64,000 nt of DNA from an uncultured Eubacteriales bacterium (GCA_934647945.1 CAKUFK010000002.1:124001-188000), one strand, 5' to 3'. Positions 52,174 to 61,095 are shown, counted from the first letter of the stretch. Numbers and translations: made by a program. The notes: generated by a model not told the origin, from the letters alone.

Positions 52174-53278
52174 CAACAATGTGCTCGGCCTGCTGTTCTC
52201 CAACATGCATGACGAGGCCCTGCGAGAGCTCACGGGGATCCGGGCTTTGGGCTCAGTCCCCTTCGGCGGCCGGTACCGTCTGATCGATTTCCCGTTGTCC
52301 AACATGGTCAACGCCGGCATCTCCAAGGTGGGCGTGATTACGAAGAGCAACTACCAATCCCTGATGGATCATATCGGTTCCGGGAAATCCTGGGATCTTT
52401 CCCGGAAAAACGAAGGGCTGTATTTCCTCCCCCCCTTCGGCAACACCGACGAGCTGTATAACGGGCGGGTGGCCTCCCTGAGCGGCATCATGCCCTTCCT
52501 GCGCAATTCCAAGGAAGAGTATGTGGTGCTTTCCGACTGCCATGTCGTGGGGAACATCGATTATGACCGGTTGGTGGAGGAGCACATCGCCTCCGGCGCC
52601 GACGTGACCATCGCTTACAAAAAGGGCGCGCCACCGGCCGATATGGAGAACGTGCTGCTTTGGACGGCCTCGGACGGGCGGGTGACCGACATGGTCATCC
52701 GCAGCGGGGGGCCGGAGGAAAGCCGGTACGGCATCGGGTTATACGTCATGGGGAAAGAGGAGCTCATGCGCGCGGTCGATACGGCCGTCAGCCGGCATCA
52801 CGGCAGCTTCGAATGGGATATCCTGCTCCGGCATGTGGAGGATAAGCGCCTGTACGGCTACTGTGTCAATGAATACGTGTCGGTCATCTCCTCGTTGGAA
52901 CGGTATTTCCGGACGAACATGGCGCTGCTGGATCCCGATGTCCGCAGCGAGCTGTTTATCGGAAGCCGCCCGATTTATACCAAGGTACGGGACTGTGCCC
53001 CCGCCATCTACGGCCTGCACGCGGAGGTATCCCATTCTCTGGTCGCGGATGGGGGCGACATCCAGGGGACGGTTCGCCATTCCATCGTGTTCCGTGACGT
53101 GAAGGTGGACCGCGGCGCGGTGGTAGAGAATTGTATTCTGATGCAGGGGACGCTCGTGTGCGCGGATTCGTCCCTGAACTGCGTCATCACGGACAAAAAC
53201 GTCGTAATCAAGGACGACCGCACCCTGCGCGGCTTCGACAGCTATCCGGTGTTCATCAGCAAAGGAGCGGTGGTTTGA
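52166..53278 (+). CDS. glgD: GlgD, non-catalytic/regulatory ADP-glucose pyrophosphorylase subunit
   Basis: This 370-residue GlgC homologue is typical of Firmicutes two-subunit enzymes. It keeps the fold (VPFGGRYRLIDFPLSNMVNAGISKVGVIT, LSDCHVVGNIDYD) but lacks the GGxGxRL nucleotide loop at the N-terminus (VLGLLFSNMHDEALRELTGIRALGSV instead). It would pair with GlgC to raise activity or set regulation. ATG 52166 lies inside glgC. Confidence 0.93.
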   Translation: MRNNNVLGLLFSNMHDEALRELTGIRALGSVPFGGRYRLIDFPLSNMVNAGISKVGVITKSNYQSLMDHIGSGKSWDLSRKNEGLYFLPPFGNTDELYNGRVASLSGIMPFLRNSKEEYVVLSDCHVVGNIDYDRLVEEHIASGADVTIAYKKGAPPADMENVLLWTASDGRVTDMVIRSGGPEESRYGIGLYVMGKEELMRAVDTAVSRHHGSFEWDILLRHVEDKRLYGYCVNEYVSVISSLERYFRTNMALLDPDVRSELFIGSRPIYTKVRDCAPAIYGLHAEVSHSLVADGGDIQGTVRHSIVFRDVKVDRGAVVENCILMQGTLVCADSSLNCVITDKNVVIKDDRTLRGFDSYPVFISKGAVV

Positions 53279-53313
53279 TTCCCACCCGGAACGCATGAAA
53301 AGGAGGAAATCGG

Positions 53314-54735
53314 ATGAAAGTGTTGTACGCGACCAGCGAAGCCAAGCCCTTTGCCGCCTCGGGTGGGCTGGCGGATGTCGCGGGTTCTCTTCCCAAGGCC
53401 CTGCGGGTCCGTCTGGTGGGCTGCCGTGTGGTCTTGCCGCTCTATGAATCGGTGCCGCAGGAGCTGCGGGAGACGATGACGTTTTTGACCAGTTTTTCGG
53501 TGCCGGTTGCGTGGCGCCGCCAGTACTGCGGGGTGTTCGAGGCCAAGCACAACGGTGTGATCTATTACCTTTTGGATAATCAGTACTATTTCAAACGGGC
53601 GGGGCTGTACGGCCACTATGACGACGCCGAGCGGTTCGCCTTTTTTGCCCGCGCCGTTATTGAAATGATCCGGTACATCGATTTTAAGCCTGATATTATC
53701 CATGCAAACGATTGGCAGAGCGCACTTATTCCGGTTTACTACTCCCTGTTCTATGCCGGGCAGGAGGGATATGAGGACATCAAAACCGTATTCACCATCC
53801 ATAATATCCAGTATCAGGGCAAATACGGGATGGAGATCTTGGAGGATGTGTTTGGTATTCCCCAGTCTGCCCGTCCCATTGTGGAACAGGACGGCTGTGT
53901 CAACCTGATGAAAGGGGCGATCGAAACCGCCGACCGTGTGACGACAGTCAGCCCGACCTATGCAGGGGAGATCCTGGATCCCTGGTATTCCCATGGCCTC
54001 GACCCCATCCTGCGTCTGCGGGAGTGGAAGCTTTCGGGAATCCTCAATGGCATCGATACCGACGAGTACAATCCCGAAACCGATCCACAGATTTACCGCC
54101 ATTTTTCCGCGGAGGATCCTTCCGGCAAGGCGGAGAACAAACGGGCGCTGCAGGAAAGGCTGGACCTTCCGCAGACGGCAGAGCTGCCGCTGATCGGTAT
54201 GGTCAGCCGCCTGGTCACACATAAGGGCCTGGATCTGGTCAAATACGTGATCGATGAATTGCTGGGGGATTCGCTCCAGATGGTCATTCTCGGATCCGGC
54301 GACTGGGTTTATGAGAACTTCTTCCGTGAGGTGCAAGGGCGTTTTCCCGACAAATTCCGCTACTGCGCCGGCTTCGTTCCGGAGCTGGCCCAAAAAATCT
54401 ATGCCGCTTCCGATATTTTCCTCATGCCTTCAAAGAGCGAGCCCTGCGGGCTGTCCCAAATGGTCGCCTGCCGCTATGGCGCGGTGCCGGTGGTGCGGGA
54501 AACCGGCGGCCTCAAGGATTCCATTCAGGACTGCGGAGACGGCTTCGGCAATGGGTTCACCTTCAAGACATACAACGCGAACGACATGCTGTACGCCGTC
54601 CGCCGAGCCCTTGGCGCGTATGCCAATAAAAACGACTGGCCTATCCTGGTCGAACGCGCCCTGCGCAGCGATTTCAGCTGGGGCCGTTCCGCCAACGAAT
54701 ACATGAAGCTGTACCGGGAGCTGCTGAAAGGGTAA
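53314..54735 (+). CDS. glgA: Glycogen synthase (ADP-glucose type, GT5)
   Basis: GlgA extends alpha-1,4-glucan from ADP-glucose. The 473-residue two-domain GT-B protein has FAASGGLADVAGSLPKAL near the N-terminus, where many homologues have K-T/S-G-G-L; the lysine is alanine here, as I believe occurs in other clostridial GlgA. HANDWQSALIPVY, TIHNIQYQGKYG, NGIDTDEYNPETD, SRLVTHKGLDLV and PSKSEPCGLSQMVACRYGAVPVVRETGGLKDS are all conserved. It ends the operon before a terminator. Confidence 0.95.
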   Translation: MKVLYATSEAKPFAASGGLADVAGSLPKALRVRLVGCRVVLPLYESVPQELRETMTFLTSFSVPVAWRRQYCGVFEAKHNGVIYYLLDNQYYFKRAGLYGHYDDAERFAFFARAVIEMIRYIDFKPDIIHANDWQSALIPVYYSLFYAGQEGYEDIKTVFTIHNIQYQGKYGMEILEDVFGIPQSARPIVEQDGCVNLMKGAIETADRVTTVSPTYAGEILDPWYSHGLDPILRLREWKLSGILNGIDTDEYNPETDPQIYRHFSAEDPSGKAENKRALQERLDLPQTAELPLIGMVSRLVTHKGLDLVKYVIDELLGDSLQMVILGSGDWVYENFFREVQGRFPDKFRYCAGFVPELAQKIYAASDIFLMPSKSEPCGLSQMVACRYGAVPVVRETGGLKDSIQDCGDGFGNGFTFKTYNANDMLYAVRRALGAYANKNDWPILVERALRSDFSWGRSANEYMKLYRELLKG

Positions 54736-54749
54736 CGGCAAAGACGAGC

Positions 54750-54787
54750 AAAAGGGGAAAACGGGTCTGCCCGCTTTCCCCTTTTTT
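54750..54787 (+). terminator. Terminator of the glycogen operon
   Basis: AAAAGGGGAAA with inner CGGG pairs with CCCG and TTTCCCCTTTT; a T run ends the right arm. Confidence 0.85.
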
Positions 54788-54794
54788 GTACCGG

Positions 54795-55787
54795 TCATCG
54801 CCGCCCGGCGGAAAGCTCGTCGCTCACCTGTTCCAGGATATCCGGTTCCCTCTGGTTGATCGCGGCAACATGGTCATGGATTTTTTTCAGCGGTGCCGAA
54901 GCGGGCGCAAGAGTATATTTGAATGTCAGATTGAAAAGCCAAGCGGCGTCCTGTGCCAGGGTTTCGTAAGCATCGATAAGCTCCGCGTTTTGCAGAAAGC
55001 CTTTTTCATGCAGAGTCCGGAGCCGTAAGAGCATCAGCTGTTTGTGCTCCATGAAGCAGCGGCCGGCGCGCAGGTCGATGGGCTCGTTCGGATCCGCGGC
55101 GGCGAGGGATTGGGCATATTCCCGCCAAACCGCAATACCGAAGGATTTATCCGGGTGGATGACGGGGCCTAAATTGCGGGAATGCAGATAGCTCTGTAAG
55201 CTCGACTCGATGACATCCGGGTTTATGACGGGCACAAACGTCTCGACCGGATGCCGATAGGCAATAAAGAAGCTTGCTTCTGAAATATTTTTCACACTTT
55301 CCAGGTAATTCTCATAAGGGATGTCGAAATAGTCGTATTTCCCATCATCCAAATACCCTACCGAATGAAAGACTCCTCTCTCGTCGTCATATCCCAAAAG
55401 AAGATAATCGTGGTTGAAGTCGAATTGCCGATAAGCGCTCTTGCGTGGTATGTAATAATCGTTGAAAGAGCCGTTGATATAATGCCCGTTATCCAGCATT
55501 TCTTTATTCAGTGCCATCAGATCAATGGAACGGCGGTTCAGGATATCGGGCTTCAGCCACATCTCCTGCCTGGATGTTGCCCCTCTTTCAACGCACCAAC
55601 CGTCATAGTCCAGCAGGCAATAAACATTGCCCTCATCATGGTTATGGGTACAGTTGATAAACATATCGCACAACAAGGTGGAAAAATCAGCCACATTGGC
55701 TTTCAGGACTCCCGCGGCAAACGCCTCGCCCTGATAGGCCCGAAACGGTACATTTAGAGTAAACGGCAGTTTTCCATGTCTTTTCAT
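54795..55787 (-). CDS. Uncharacterised protein, possibly C39/BtrH-N-like fold
   Basis: This 330-residue soluble protein has a central beta segment HDYLLLGYDDERGVFHSVGYLDDGKYDYFDIPYENYLES, which looks like the C-terminal half of BtrH-N/C39-type cysteine-peptidase folds. Conserved-looking cysteines lie in LLCDMFINCTHNHDEGNVYCLLDYDGWC. No signal peptide or TM helix is present. The C-terminal 120 residues are helical. I do not recognise it with certainty. It has a GGAGGG ribosome site and stands alone on the - strand. Confidence 0.5.
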   Translation of the reverse strand: MKRHGKLPFTLNVPFRAYQGEAFAAGVLKANVADFSTLLCDMFINCTHNHDEGNVYCLLDYDGWCVERGATSRQEMWLKPDILNRRSIDLMALNKEMLDNGHYINGSFNDYYIPRKSAYRQFDFNHDYLLLGYDDERGVFHSVGYLDDGKYDYFDIPYENYLESVKNISEASFFIAYRHPVETFVPVINPDVIESSLQSYLHSRNLGPVIHPDKSFGIAVWREYAQSLAAADPNEPIDLRAGRCFMEHKQLMLLRLRTLHEKGFLQNAELIDAYETLAQDAAWLFNLTFKYTLAPASAPLKKIHDHVAAINQREPDILEQVSDELSAGRR

Positions 55788-55843
55788 TATTCCCTCCTTT
55801 TAATTGACAAGACGTCTGTATAAAGTTATATACATAAAAATAA

Positions 55844-55872
55844 TGCGTTGCCGACAAGCATCTGGCAACGCA
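55844..55872 (-). terminator. Terminator downstream of the GNAT gene
   Basis: TGCGTTGCC/GGCAACGCA, a 9-base stem with an 11-base loop, followed on the - strand by TTATTTTTAT. Confidence 0.75.
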
Positions 55873-55924
55873 CAGTAGGGTGTATATGAACTACTCATTA
55901 ACCGTCCAAGCGATCATAAATTCT

Positions 55925-56377
55925 TTACTTCGGAAGCTCTTTAACCATTTGGGCATAGGGGAGAGAGGTATATCCTTTCCGCCGGTAAAGACGGACAGCA
56001 GCATGGTTCTCCTCCTCCACCTCCAGACGAAAACGCACCGCCTGGTCCCGATATTGATTTTCAATATACCCGATCAGCTCCGTGCCGAGTCCAAAACCAC
56101 GGGCGAAATCCCGGATATAGAGTTCCTCCAGCCACACCACCAATCCGCCCGCTTCGTTGGAATAGGTCAGCGACACGAGGCCGTATCCCGCCGGCACGCC
56201 CTGATGCTCAGCGATATAGGCGGCAACATACGGGCTTTTTTGATCGAGCGCATCGGCTGTCCGGATAAAATACGTATCCGGAACCGGATGCAATACGGCG
56301 GGAGAGGCATAAAATTCCCGCATCATGTGGATCAGATTGTCACGATCAGTTGCTTGTAGATCTCGAATCAACGTCAT
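55925..56377 (-). CDS. GNAT-family N-acetyltransferase
   Basis: This 150-residue protein has IRDLQATDRDNLIHMMREFY at the start, AGYGLVSLTYSNEAGGLVVWLEELYIRDFARGFGLGTELIGYIE (beta4 and the acetyl-CoA loop, with GFGLG in the R/QxxGxG/A position) and NHAAVRLYRRKGYTSLPY near the end. The substrate is unknown. Confidence 0.88.
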   Translation of the reverse strand: MTLIRDLQATDRDNLIHMMREFYASPAVLHPVPDTYFIRTADALDQKSPYVAAYIAEHQGVPAGYGLVSLTYSNEAGGLVVWLEELYIRDFARGFGLGTELIGYIENQYRDQAVRFRLEVEEENHAAVRLYRRKGYTSLPYAQMVKELPK

Positions 56378-56417
56378 CCAGCCTTTCTAGAATCATCATG
56401 GGGAATTATAAATGGTT

Positions 56418-57206
56418 TCATCCGGCCGGGGTGCCTGGAAGTTGGGGATCGGAATCATCACGGGAGCCCTTCTTGTGCTTTTTGACGATGATAGAGTAGA
56501 CCTTCATGCCGATGAGGCTGACGACACCGGTGACGACAAAGAGGATGATGGCTTCGACATACCGTGACTGGCCGATGAAGTGTCCCCCGATCGTGGACGA
56601 GACCAGAGAGGGGATACGGGCGATCATGGAGATAATCAGAAATTCATGCAGTTTGATACGGGTCAGGCCCGCAAAGTATGTCAGTAAATCCTTTGGCGTT
56701 CCGGGAATAAAAAACAGCAGAAAAATCATCCGCTTGAGCTTTTCCTCGCTGTTGATGAAGCGCAGTTCATCGATTTTTTCGCGGCTGATGAATATTTCGA
56801 CCAGCCGGACACCCAAAAATCGTGTGAGCAGAAACACCAGCGAAGAGGCGGCTGCCACCCCGATCATGCAGATGAGGGTTCCCTCCACTGCTCCAAAGGC
56901 ATAGCCTGTCCCGACCTCTACCAGTTCTCCCGGTATCAGGGCGATGACGATTTGCAGCACCTGGATGCCCAGGGCGACGAACCGCCCCTTCCAGCCGTAG
57001 GAATCGATGAACGCCTTGAATTCCTCCGGACTGTTGTTAAAAGCGAGGAATTTCGTCATAATGAAATAGGTCAGCCACCCAAATAGAGCGATGACGACGG
57101 CTAGGGAAACCAAGCCCAGAATCCGGCGCCGCCGTATATACCGGCGGGTGTCCGGATCCATCGGAACGGCTGCTTTCGATTTTTCGATTGCCTTTTTCAT
57201 AACCAT
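56418..57206 (-). CDS. TVP38/TMEM64 (DedA-superfamily) membrane protein
   Basis: This 262-residue protein with about six TM segments carries the SNARE-associated/VTT pattern PGELVEVGTGYAFGAVEGTLICMIGVAAASSLVFLLTRFLG and FLLFFIPGTPKDLLTYFAGLTRI. DedA-superfamily proteins are linked to lipid scrambling or carrier recycling. The basic N- and C-termini are cytoplasmic. ATG 57200 has better spacing from AGGA and may be the true start. Confidence 0.85.
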   Translation of the reverse strand: MVMKKAIEKSKAAVPMDPDTRRYIRRRRILGLVSLAVVIALFGWLTYFIMTKFLAFNNSPEEFKAFIDSYGWKGRFVALGIQVLQIVIALIPGELVEVGTGYAFGAVEGTLICMIGVAAASSLVFLLTRFLGVRLVEIFISREKIDELRFINSEEKLKRMIFLLFFIPGTPKDLLTYFAGLTRIKLHEFLIISMIARIPSLVSSTIGGHFIGQSRYVEAIILFVVTGVVSLIGMKVYSIIVKKHKKGSRDDSDPQLPGTPAG

Positions 57207-57428
57207 CCTGTTTGCCCCGTCTCATTGCGGAAATCACGCATACCGTATTTTTACTATTGCATAATCAGTATATAGCATCTTTGGGAAATAATACAGGGGA
57301 ATCTTTTTAACAATTTATTAAGTTCACCGAACAAATCGATATATGGTAGAAAATTTGGGAAATCCCTTTCTAAAAGACGCATCTTGTGATAAAATCGAAA
57401 TGTCCAGAATCGAAAAGGGATGGCGAAC

Positions 57429-58280
57429 ATGCAGAAGAAGGCCGCGGTTATCCAGGATATATGCTGTGCGGGCAAGTGCTCTTTGACGATCGCGCTTCCC
57501 GTGTTATCGGCGGCGGGGGTGTCCTGCTCCATTCTGCCGACAGCCGTCATGTCGACGCATACAGGGGGATTCAGAAATGTACACGGCCGCGATTTGACAG
57601 AGGATATTCTGGCCATTGTCCGGCACTGGAAGCGGGAGGGGCTCTCGTTCGATGCTCTGTACAGCGGGTATTTGTATTCTTCCGCGCAAGTTGAAACAGT
57701 CAAAACCGCAATAAGCCTCTTGCGTGCCACCGCCATGCCTCCGCTGCTGATGGTGGATCCGGCCATGGGGGATGGGGGAACGCTGTATCGTCTCTGTACC
57801 CCCGACATGGTGGAAAAAATGGCGGATCTGTGTGCACAGGCGGATTTGATCGTCCCCAACATCACCGAAGCGGCTTTCCTGTTGGGGGAGGTATACCAGA
57901 CGCCGCCTCATACCAAGCCTTATATCGAGAGGCTTTTAAAGGGCCTTTCCAAGCTGTGTAAAGGCAATATCGTCCTCACCGGTGTCGCATTGACGTCGTC
58001 CGAACTCGGTTGCGCCTGTCTGGAGGGGCAGGGCGGCGCGGTTCAATATGTTATGGGGGAGCGAAAAGAAGGCGCTTATCATGGAACCGGCGATTTGTTT
58101 GCTTCGGCACTGTTGGGTGGACTGCTCCATGGACGTTCTCTGGAATATGCCATTCATCTGGCAATGACACTCGTATCGGATGCGATCGTCAAAACACAAC
58201 GAGAGAATGGGCCTGAAAGGGAAGGCGTCCTGTTCGAGCCTTGCCTGGCCGACTACTCAAAGGCCTTGGCCCCGCTGTGA
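57429..58280 (+). CDS. Pyridoxamine/pyridoxal kinase family protein
   Basis: This 283-residue ribokinase-fold protein (PdxY/PdxK-like) begins AAVIQDICCAGKCSLTIALPVLSAAGVSCSILPTAVMSTHTGGF, with LMVDPAMGDGGTLY, IVPNITEAAFLLG and the C-terminal GTGDLFASALLGGLLHG motif, where the catalytic Asp sits. It salvages vitamin B6 by 5'-phosphorylation. AAAAGGG sits 10 bases before ATG 57429; ATG 57420 would be too close. The last gene before the phage-like element. Confidence 0.85.
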   Translation: MQKKAAVIQDICCAGKCSLTIALPVLSAAGVSCSILPTAVMSTHTGGFRNVHGRDLTEDILAIVRHWKREGLSFDALYSGYLYSSAQVETVKTAISLLRATAMPPLLMVDPAMGDGGTLYRLCTPDMVEKMADLCAQADLIVPNITEAAFLLGEVYQTPPHTKPYIERLLKGLSKLCKGNIVLTGVALTSSELGCACLEGQGGAVQYVMGERKEGAYHGTGDLFASALLGGLLHGRSLEYAIHLAMTLVSDAIVKTQRENGPEREGVLFEPCLADYSKALAPL

Positions 58281-58300
58281 AACATTTGTTTCACAGCGGG
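58271..58300 (+). terminator. Hairpin overlapping the end of the pyridoxamine kinase gene
   Basis: A 14-base perfect stem (58271-58284 with 58287-58300), very short loop, with the stop codon inside the left arm. No T run follows. Confidence 0.5.
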
Positions 58301-58792
58301 CAGAACCTTCAATAAATGCCTTTTTATCCGCACTTTGCATATCCGTTATTTATCCCGCTGATATTCACCCGAAAACATCAGCCATAAAACATATATCAGC
58401 ACATAAAAAATCAAAAAAGCCGGCAAAGGATTTTGAAAAAGGCCCCGGCGGGATAGCCCGACATACGGCGATCCAAAATCGATTTGTCTGGGACACAGAG
58501 ATAAATACAGTACGTGGGCCAAGGGAAAGGGAAAGCGAAAACAAAATGAGTCTGATGAGAATCTGGGACGGAAAATAAAGGAAACGTTTATATGCAGATG
58601 TTAATAAGGTAAATCGGATAGACATTCGCATATAAAAAACCCATCTCAAACTTTAGCAAATGCATGTAACGGCGGGACTACAAACCAAGAGAAGATTATC
58701 CATAAGGAAAAACAAACTCACCCAAACAAACGGATTGCTCTCGTTTATGAAATGATCTAACTATACAAAATGAATCCTCGAAAGTATATATG
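58301..58792. other. Gene-free transition zone between host DNA and the phage-like element
   Basis: Nothing convincing is encoded in these 490 bases. Composition drifts from host-like to AT-rich between about 58300 and 58700. I looked for a dif-like 28-mer or tRNA end that could be the attachment site and did not find one, so the left boundary of the element is not fixed. Confidence 0.45.
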
Positions 58793-58827
58793 AAAAAGCC
58801 CTCACCATATAGGTGGGGGCCTTTTTG
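58793..58827 (-). terminator. Terminator of the leftward repressor transcript
   Basis: GCCCTCACC/GGTGGGGGC, a 9-base stem with one wobble and a 5-base loop. A runs on the left and T runs on the right make it bidirectional; it lies about 70 bases beyond the XRE stop. Confidence 0.75.
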
Positions 58828-58895
58828 TGGTTTGTGTTCACAGGGACTTTTTACCATAAATATTTTAGACTTTCGGACGAATAATAAGTGGTTAG

Positions 58896-59117
58896 TCAGT
58901 TAGGCTTGTCGTTTGTAATGCCTAGTAGCCAGTCTATAGATACGCCGTAAAAATCTGCTAGTATACCGAGTTTTTCGAGGTCGGGTTGGAGTTTTGCTGT
59001 TTCGTATTTTGCTATTGTAGATAGTGGGATTCCCGTTTCTTTTGCTACTTCTCGTTGTGTAAATCCGGTTTTTGCTCTAGCGTTTTTTATTCGGCTTGGG
59101 AAGATTTCGGCATACAT
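58896..59117 (-). CDS. XRE-family HTH repressor of the phage-like element
   Basis: This 73-residue protein is a bare Cro/CI-type HTH: RIKNARAKTGFTQREVAKETGIPLSTIAKYETAKLQPDLEKLGILADFYGVSIDWLLG. It is transcribed away from the rightward phage operon across a 300-base control region rich in TTCAA/TTGAA dyads. It is the likely lysogeny-type repressor of the element. AGAGGTGAT precedes the ATG. Confidence 0.9.
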   Translation of the reverse strand: MYAEIFPSRIKNARAKTGFTQREVAKETGIPLSTIAKYETAKLQPDLEKLGILADFYGVSIDWLLGITNDKPN

Positions 59118-59133
59118 AATTTATATCACCTCT

Positions 59134-59229
59134 TTGCTTCAATAATAGCATATTAAACAAATATTTTGTTTCAATTTTGGAAACATTTACGCTTCAAAAA
59201 TTGGAGCGTATATGCTATAATTGAAGCAA
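59134..59229. promoter_or_regulatory. Divergent control region with four repressor-like dyads
   Basis: Related half-sites occur at TTGCTTCAAT (59134), the 17-base dyad GTTTCAA-ttt-TGGAAAC (59168-59184), the 21-base dyad ACGCTTCAA-aaa-TTGGAGCGT (59189-59209) and ATTGAAGCAA (59220-59229). The outer two are inverted copies of each other. They flank and overlap both promoters, as expected for XRE operators. The rightward promoter is TTCAAA (59193-59198), 17 bases, TATAAT (59216-59221) with TGC in front. Confidence 0.7.
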
Positions 59230-59231
59230 GT

Positions 59232-59436
59232 TAAAAGGTGATTAGGCTGCGAAGGCAAGCCTTATCATAAACCCTTATCTCTCCGTTTCCCCTAGCTTGA
59301 TGCGTGATATCAGGCTGGGGGCGGGGAGGGGGACCCGCCGAGTAATGCTAGAGCGTTGATAACGTCTCCTGTATTGGCAATTGCAGATAGTTAAATAGGG
59401 TATAACCCTAAATATAAAAAGAGAGAGGTAAGAAAG
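59232..59436. other. Leader of the phage operon with G-rich tract
   Basis: About 205 bases between the rightward promoter and the first gene hold no open frame. They include an AGGCT/AGCCT hairpin near 59246 and a run of three G-blocks of 4-5 (59317-59332) that could fold as a quadruplex in single-stranded DNA or RNA. Confidence 0.4.
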
Positions 59437-59673
59437 ATGAAAGTGACAGTGATTGGGAAGTTCCGGAAGCAGGGTGTTTCGCGCAAAACTGGCGAAGTGT
59501 ATGACATTTGCAATGCATATGTTACCCATCCTCTTCGGGGTGCGGAAGGTCTGATTTCTGAAAAGGTTTTTTTAAACCCGGAACAATTTGATTTTGATGG
59601 TATACAGATTGGTAAGGCGTATAACTTGGATTATGATTCTAACGGTTTTTTGATGGATTTCTCTTTGATCTGA
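59437..59673 (+). CDS. Small phage protein, candidate ssDNA-binding (gene V-like) protein
   Basis: This 78-residue, beta-rich, TM-free protein (MKVTVIGKFRKQGVSRKTGEVYDICNAYV...GKAYNLDYDSNGFLMDFSLI) has the layout of filamentous-phage gpV-type OB folds: a basic SRKTGE loop, a central strand and a closing hydrophobic strand. Its position at the head of a coat-protein operon fits, since Ff phages place gene V before the coat genes. GAGAGAGGTAAG precedes the ATG. The function is inferred. Confidence 0.6.
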   Translation: MKVTVIGKFRKQGVSRKTGEVYDICNAYVTHPLRGAEGLISEKVFLNPEQFDFDGIQIGKAYNLDYDSNGFLMDFSLI

Positions 59674-59693
59674 TTTGAGAGGGGGGCGCAACA

Positions 59694-60593
59694 TTGACAA
59701 AAAAGGTGATTGCAATAGCGGTTGCTGTATTGTTGGTCGTTGCGCTCCCCGTTTTTGCATCAGCGTCGGCTATCGTTACGGATGTGTTGTTGTCACATAC
59801 GGACATGTATGCAGAAATGTTTGATGGAAATGGAAATGGTCGTCCTACTGCAATAACTAACGGTGACAATTATCGGATATGGGACTCTCCGGGATTGTCT
59901 ACTACGTCCGCAAAATTTGTGATGTTTAATCGTGATGGTAGTCCTCTTTTTACATTGCCATCTGTGACGGATTTTGTGATTGCTTTTAACATTGATTCCC
60001 AGCGTGTCAACGGTGGTCATATATCCCCGGTCAGCACAAATTATGAGATTATATTAAATGGCACGTCCGGTATAAAGACGTTAACTGGTCAAGCAACGCC
60101 TAATGATGTGATTTTGGGGACAGATAAGGCGTATTATGCTTTTAGCTTTACTCCAGATGTATTTCCGGATTTGTTGACAGCGGATTCGGTTCAAAAGATT
60201 ACTTTTAATTTTGATTTTGGGAAAACGGCACAAGGAACCGCTATTACTGTTTATGATATATTGTCGCAACGTGCGTATGATGCACTTATAGATGGTGATG
60301 GCACTCCTTTGGCCCCTGATAAAAATAAGGACTTGGATAATACCGGTGAACAGATGGGCAATCTTGAAAATGATGCTCTAGGTGGCAAGTCGGATGAAGA
60401 GATTGCAAATGATGTAAATAGTGCGTTGTCGTTTGATGTGGGTGCTTTGGATTCTAACGCGCAAGCTGGTGTTTCTGGTTTTTTTGATGGCCTTTTGGTT
60501 GTTTTTGGGGCGGATTATCAGGCTTTGATGATGCTGGCTTTGTCTCTCGGATTAGCGGCTTTTATAATAGGCCGTCGATATAAAGCAGGGTAG
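59694..60593 (+). CDS. pIII-like adsorption/minor coat protein
   Basis: This 299-residue protein has a cleavable signal peptide (MTKKVIAIAVAVLLVVALPVFASASA), a beta-rich exported domain (about 30-200), an Asp/Asn-rich linker (GDGTPLAPDKNKDLDNTGEQ) and a C-terminal TM helix with basic end (LMMLALSLGLAAFIIGRRYKAG). That is the architecture of filamentous phage pIII, which tethers the virion tip and binds the host receptor. The start is TTG 59694 after GAGAGGGGGG. No sequence family is recognised. Confidence 0.65.
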   Translation: MTKKVIAIAVAVLLVVALPVFASASAIVTDVLLSHTDMYAEMFDGNGNGRPTAITNGDNYRIWDSPGLSTTSAKFVMFNRDGSPLFTLPSVTDFVIAFNIDSQRVNGGHISPVSTNYEIILNGTSGIKTLTGQATPNDVILGTDKAYYAFSFTPDVFPDLLTADSVQKITFNFDFGKTAQGTAITVYDILSQRAYDALIDGDGTPLAPDKNKDLDNTGEQMGNLENDALGGKSDEEIANDVNSALSFDVGALDSNAQAGVSGFFDGLLVVFGADYQALMMLALSLGLAAFIIGRRYKAG

Positions 60594-60607
60594 GGGAGGC
60601 TTGTAAA

Positions 60608-60874
60608 ATGTATTTTATGATGTCTCCCATTCCTGCGGCTGGTTTGTTTGATTTTCTTAAACAACTGGCGGATTTCATCGGGTCTTTAATCGATTTCGTC
60701 ATCCAGATGGTGCAAGGCTTGATTCGTCTTTTGACGTTGATTCCTACTTGTGTAACTCTTCTCACGGATTCGATAGGTGTTCTCCCGTCTATCCTTGTGG
60801 CCTTTGCCTCGGTCACTATTACGGTTTCGGTTATCTTTATTATCTTAGGCCGTGACCATGGGGGGGAAAGTTGA
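60608..60874 (+). CDS. Small hydrophobic phage protein, pVI-like
   Basis: This 88-residue protein has two or three hydrophobic segments (AGLFDFLKQLADFIGSLIDFVIQMVQGLIRLLTLIPTCVTLL and LPSILVAFASVTITVSVIFIILG). The size and place after the pIII-like gene recall gpVI of Ff phages, the second tip protein. The stop overlaps the next start (TGATG). Confidence 0.6.
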   Translation: MYFMMSPIPAAGLFDFLKQLADFIGSLIDFVIQMVQGLIRLLTLIPTCVTLLTDSIGVLPSILVAFASVTITVSVIFIILGRDHGGES

Positions 60875-61095
60875 TGTTGGAAAATTTCTGGTATTTAATG
60901 AATACGGTTCGTACTGAAATTTTGGAAAAGTTTATTATACCTGGTATTGGTATTAGCTACTGGAAGTTTTTGATTTATTTGGCGGTTGCGGGTGTTGTTA
61001 TAACGGTTTTAATCAATGGAGTAAAGGTGACGTCTGGTAATGCGGCTAAGGCTAGTCGGGATAAAAGTCAAGCGAAAAAGGAGGAAGGGGATTAG
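60874..61095 (+). CDS. Small single-TM phage protein with charged tail
   Basis: This 73-residue protein has one TM helix (FLIYLAVAGVVITVLINGV) and a Lys-rich, charged C-terminus (KASRDKSQAKKEEGD). It starts at ATG 60874 inside the TGATG overlap. It may be a minor coat or assembly protein; nothing more can be said. Confidence 0.6.
   Translation: MLENFWYLMNTVRTEILEKFIIPGIGISYWKFLIYLAVAGVVITVLINGVKVTSGNAAKASRDKSQAKKEEGD

Noticed and set aside
58365..58649. 94-codon - strand frame in the transition zone
   Set aside because: No ribosome site, odd composition, no recognisable domain, and it faces the end of the pyridoxamine kinase region; probably chance.
58301..58895. dif-like XerCD site or tRNA end as left attachment site of the phage-like element
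   Set aside because: No 28-base dif-like dyad and no tRNA fold was found by reading; the boundary is left open.
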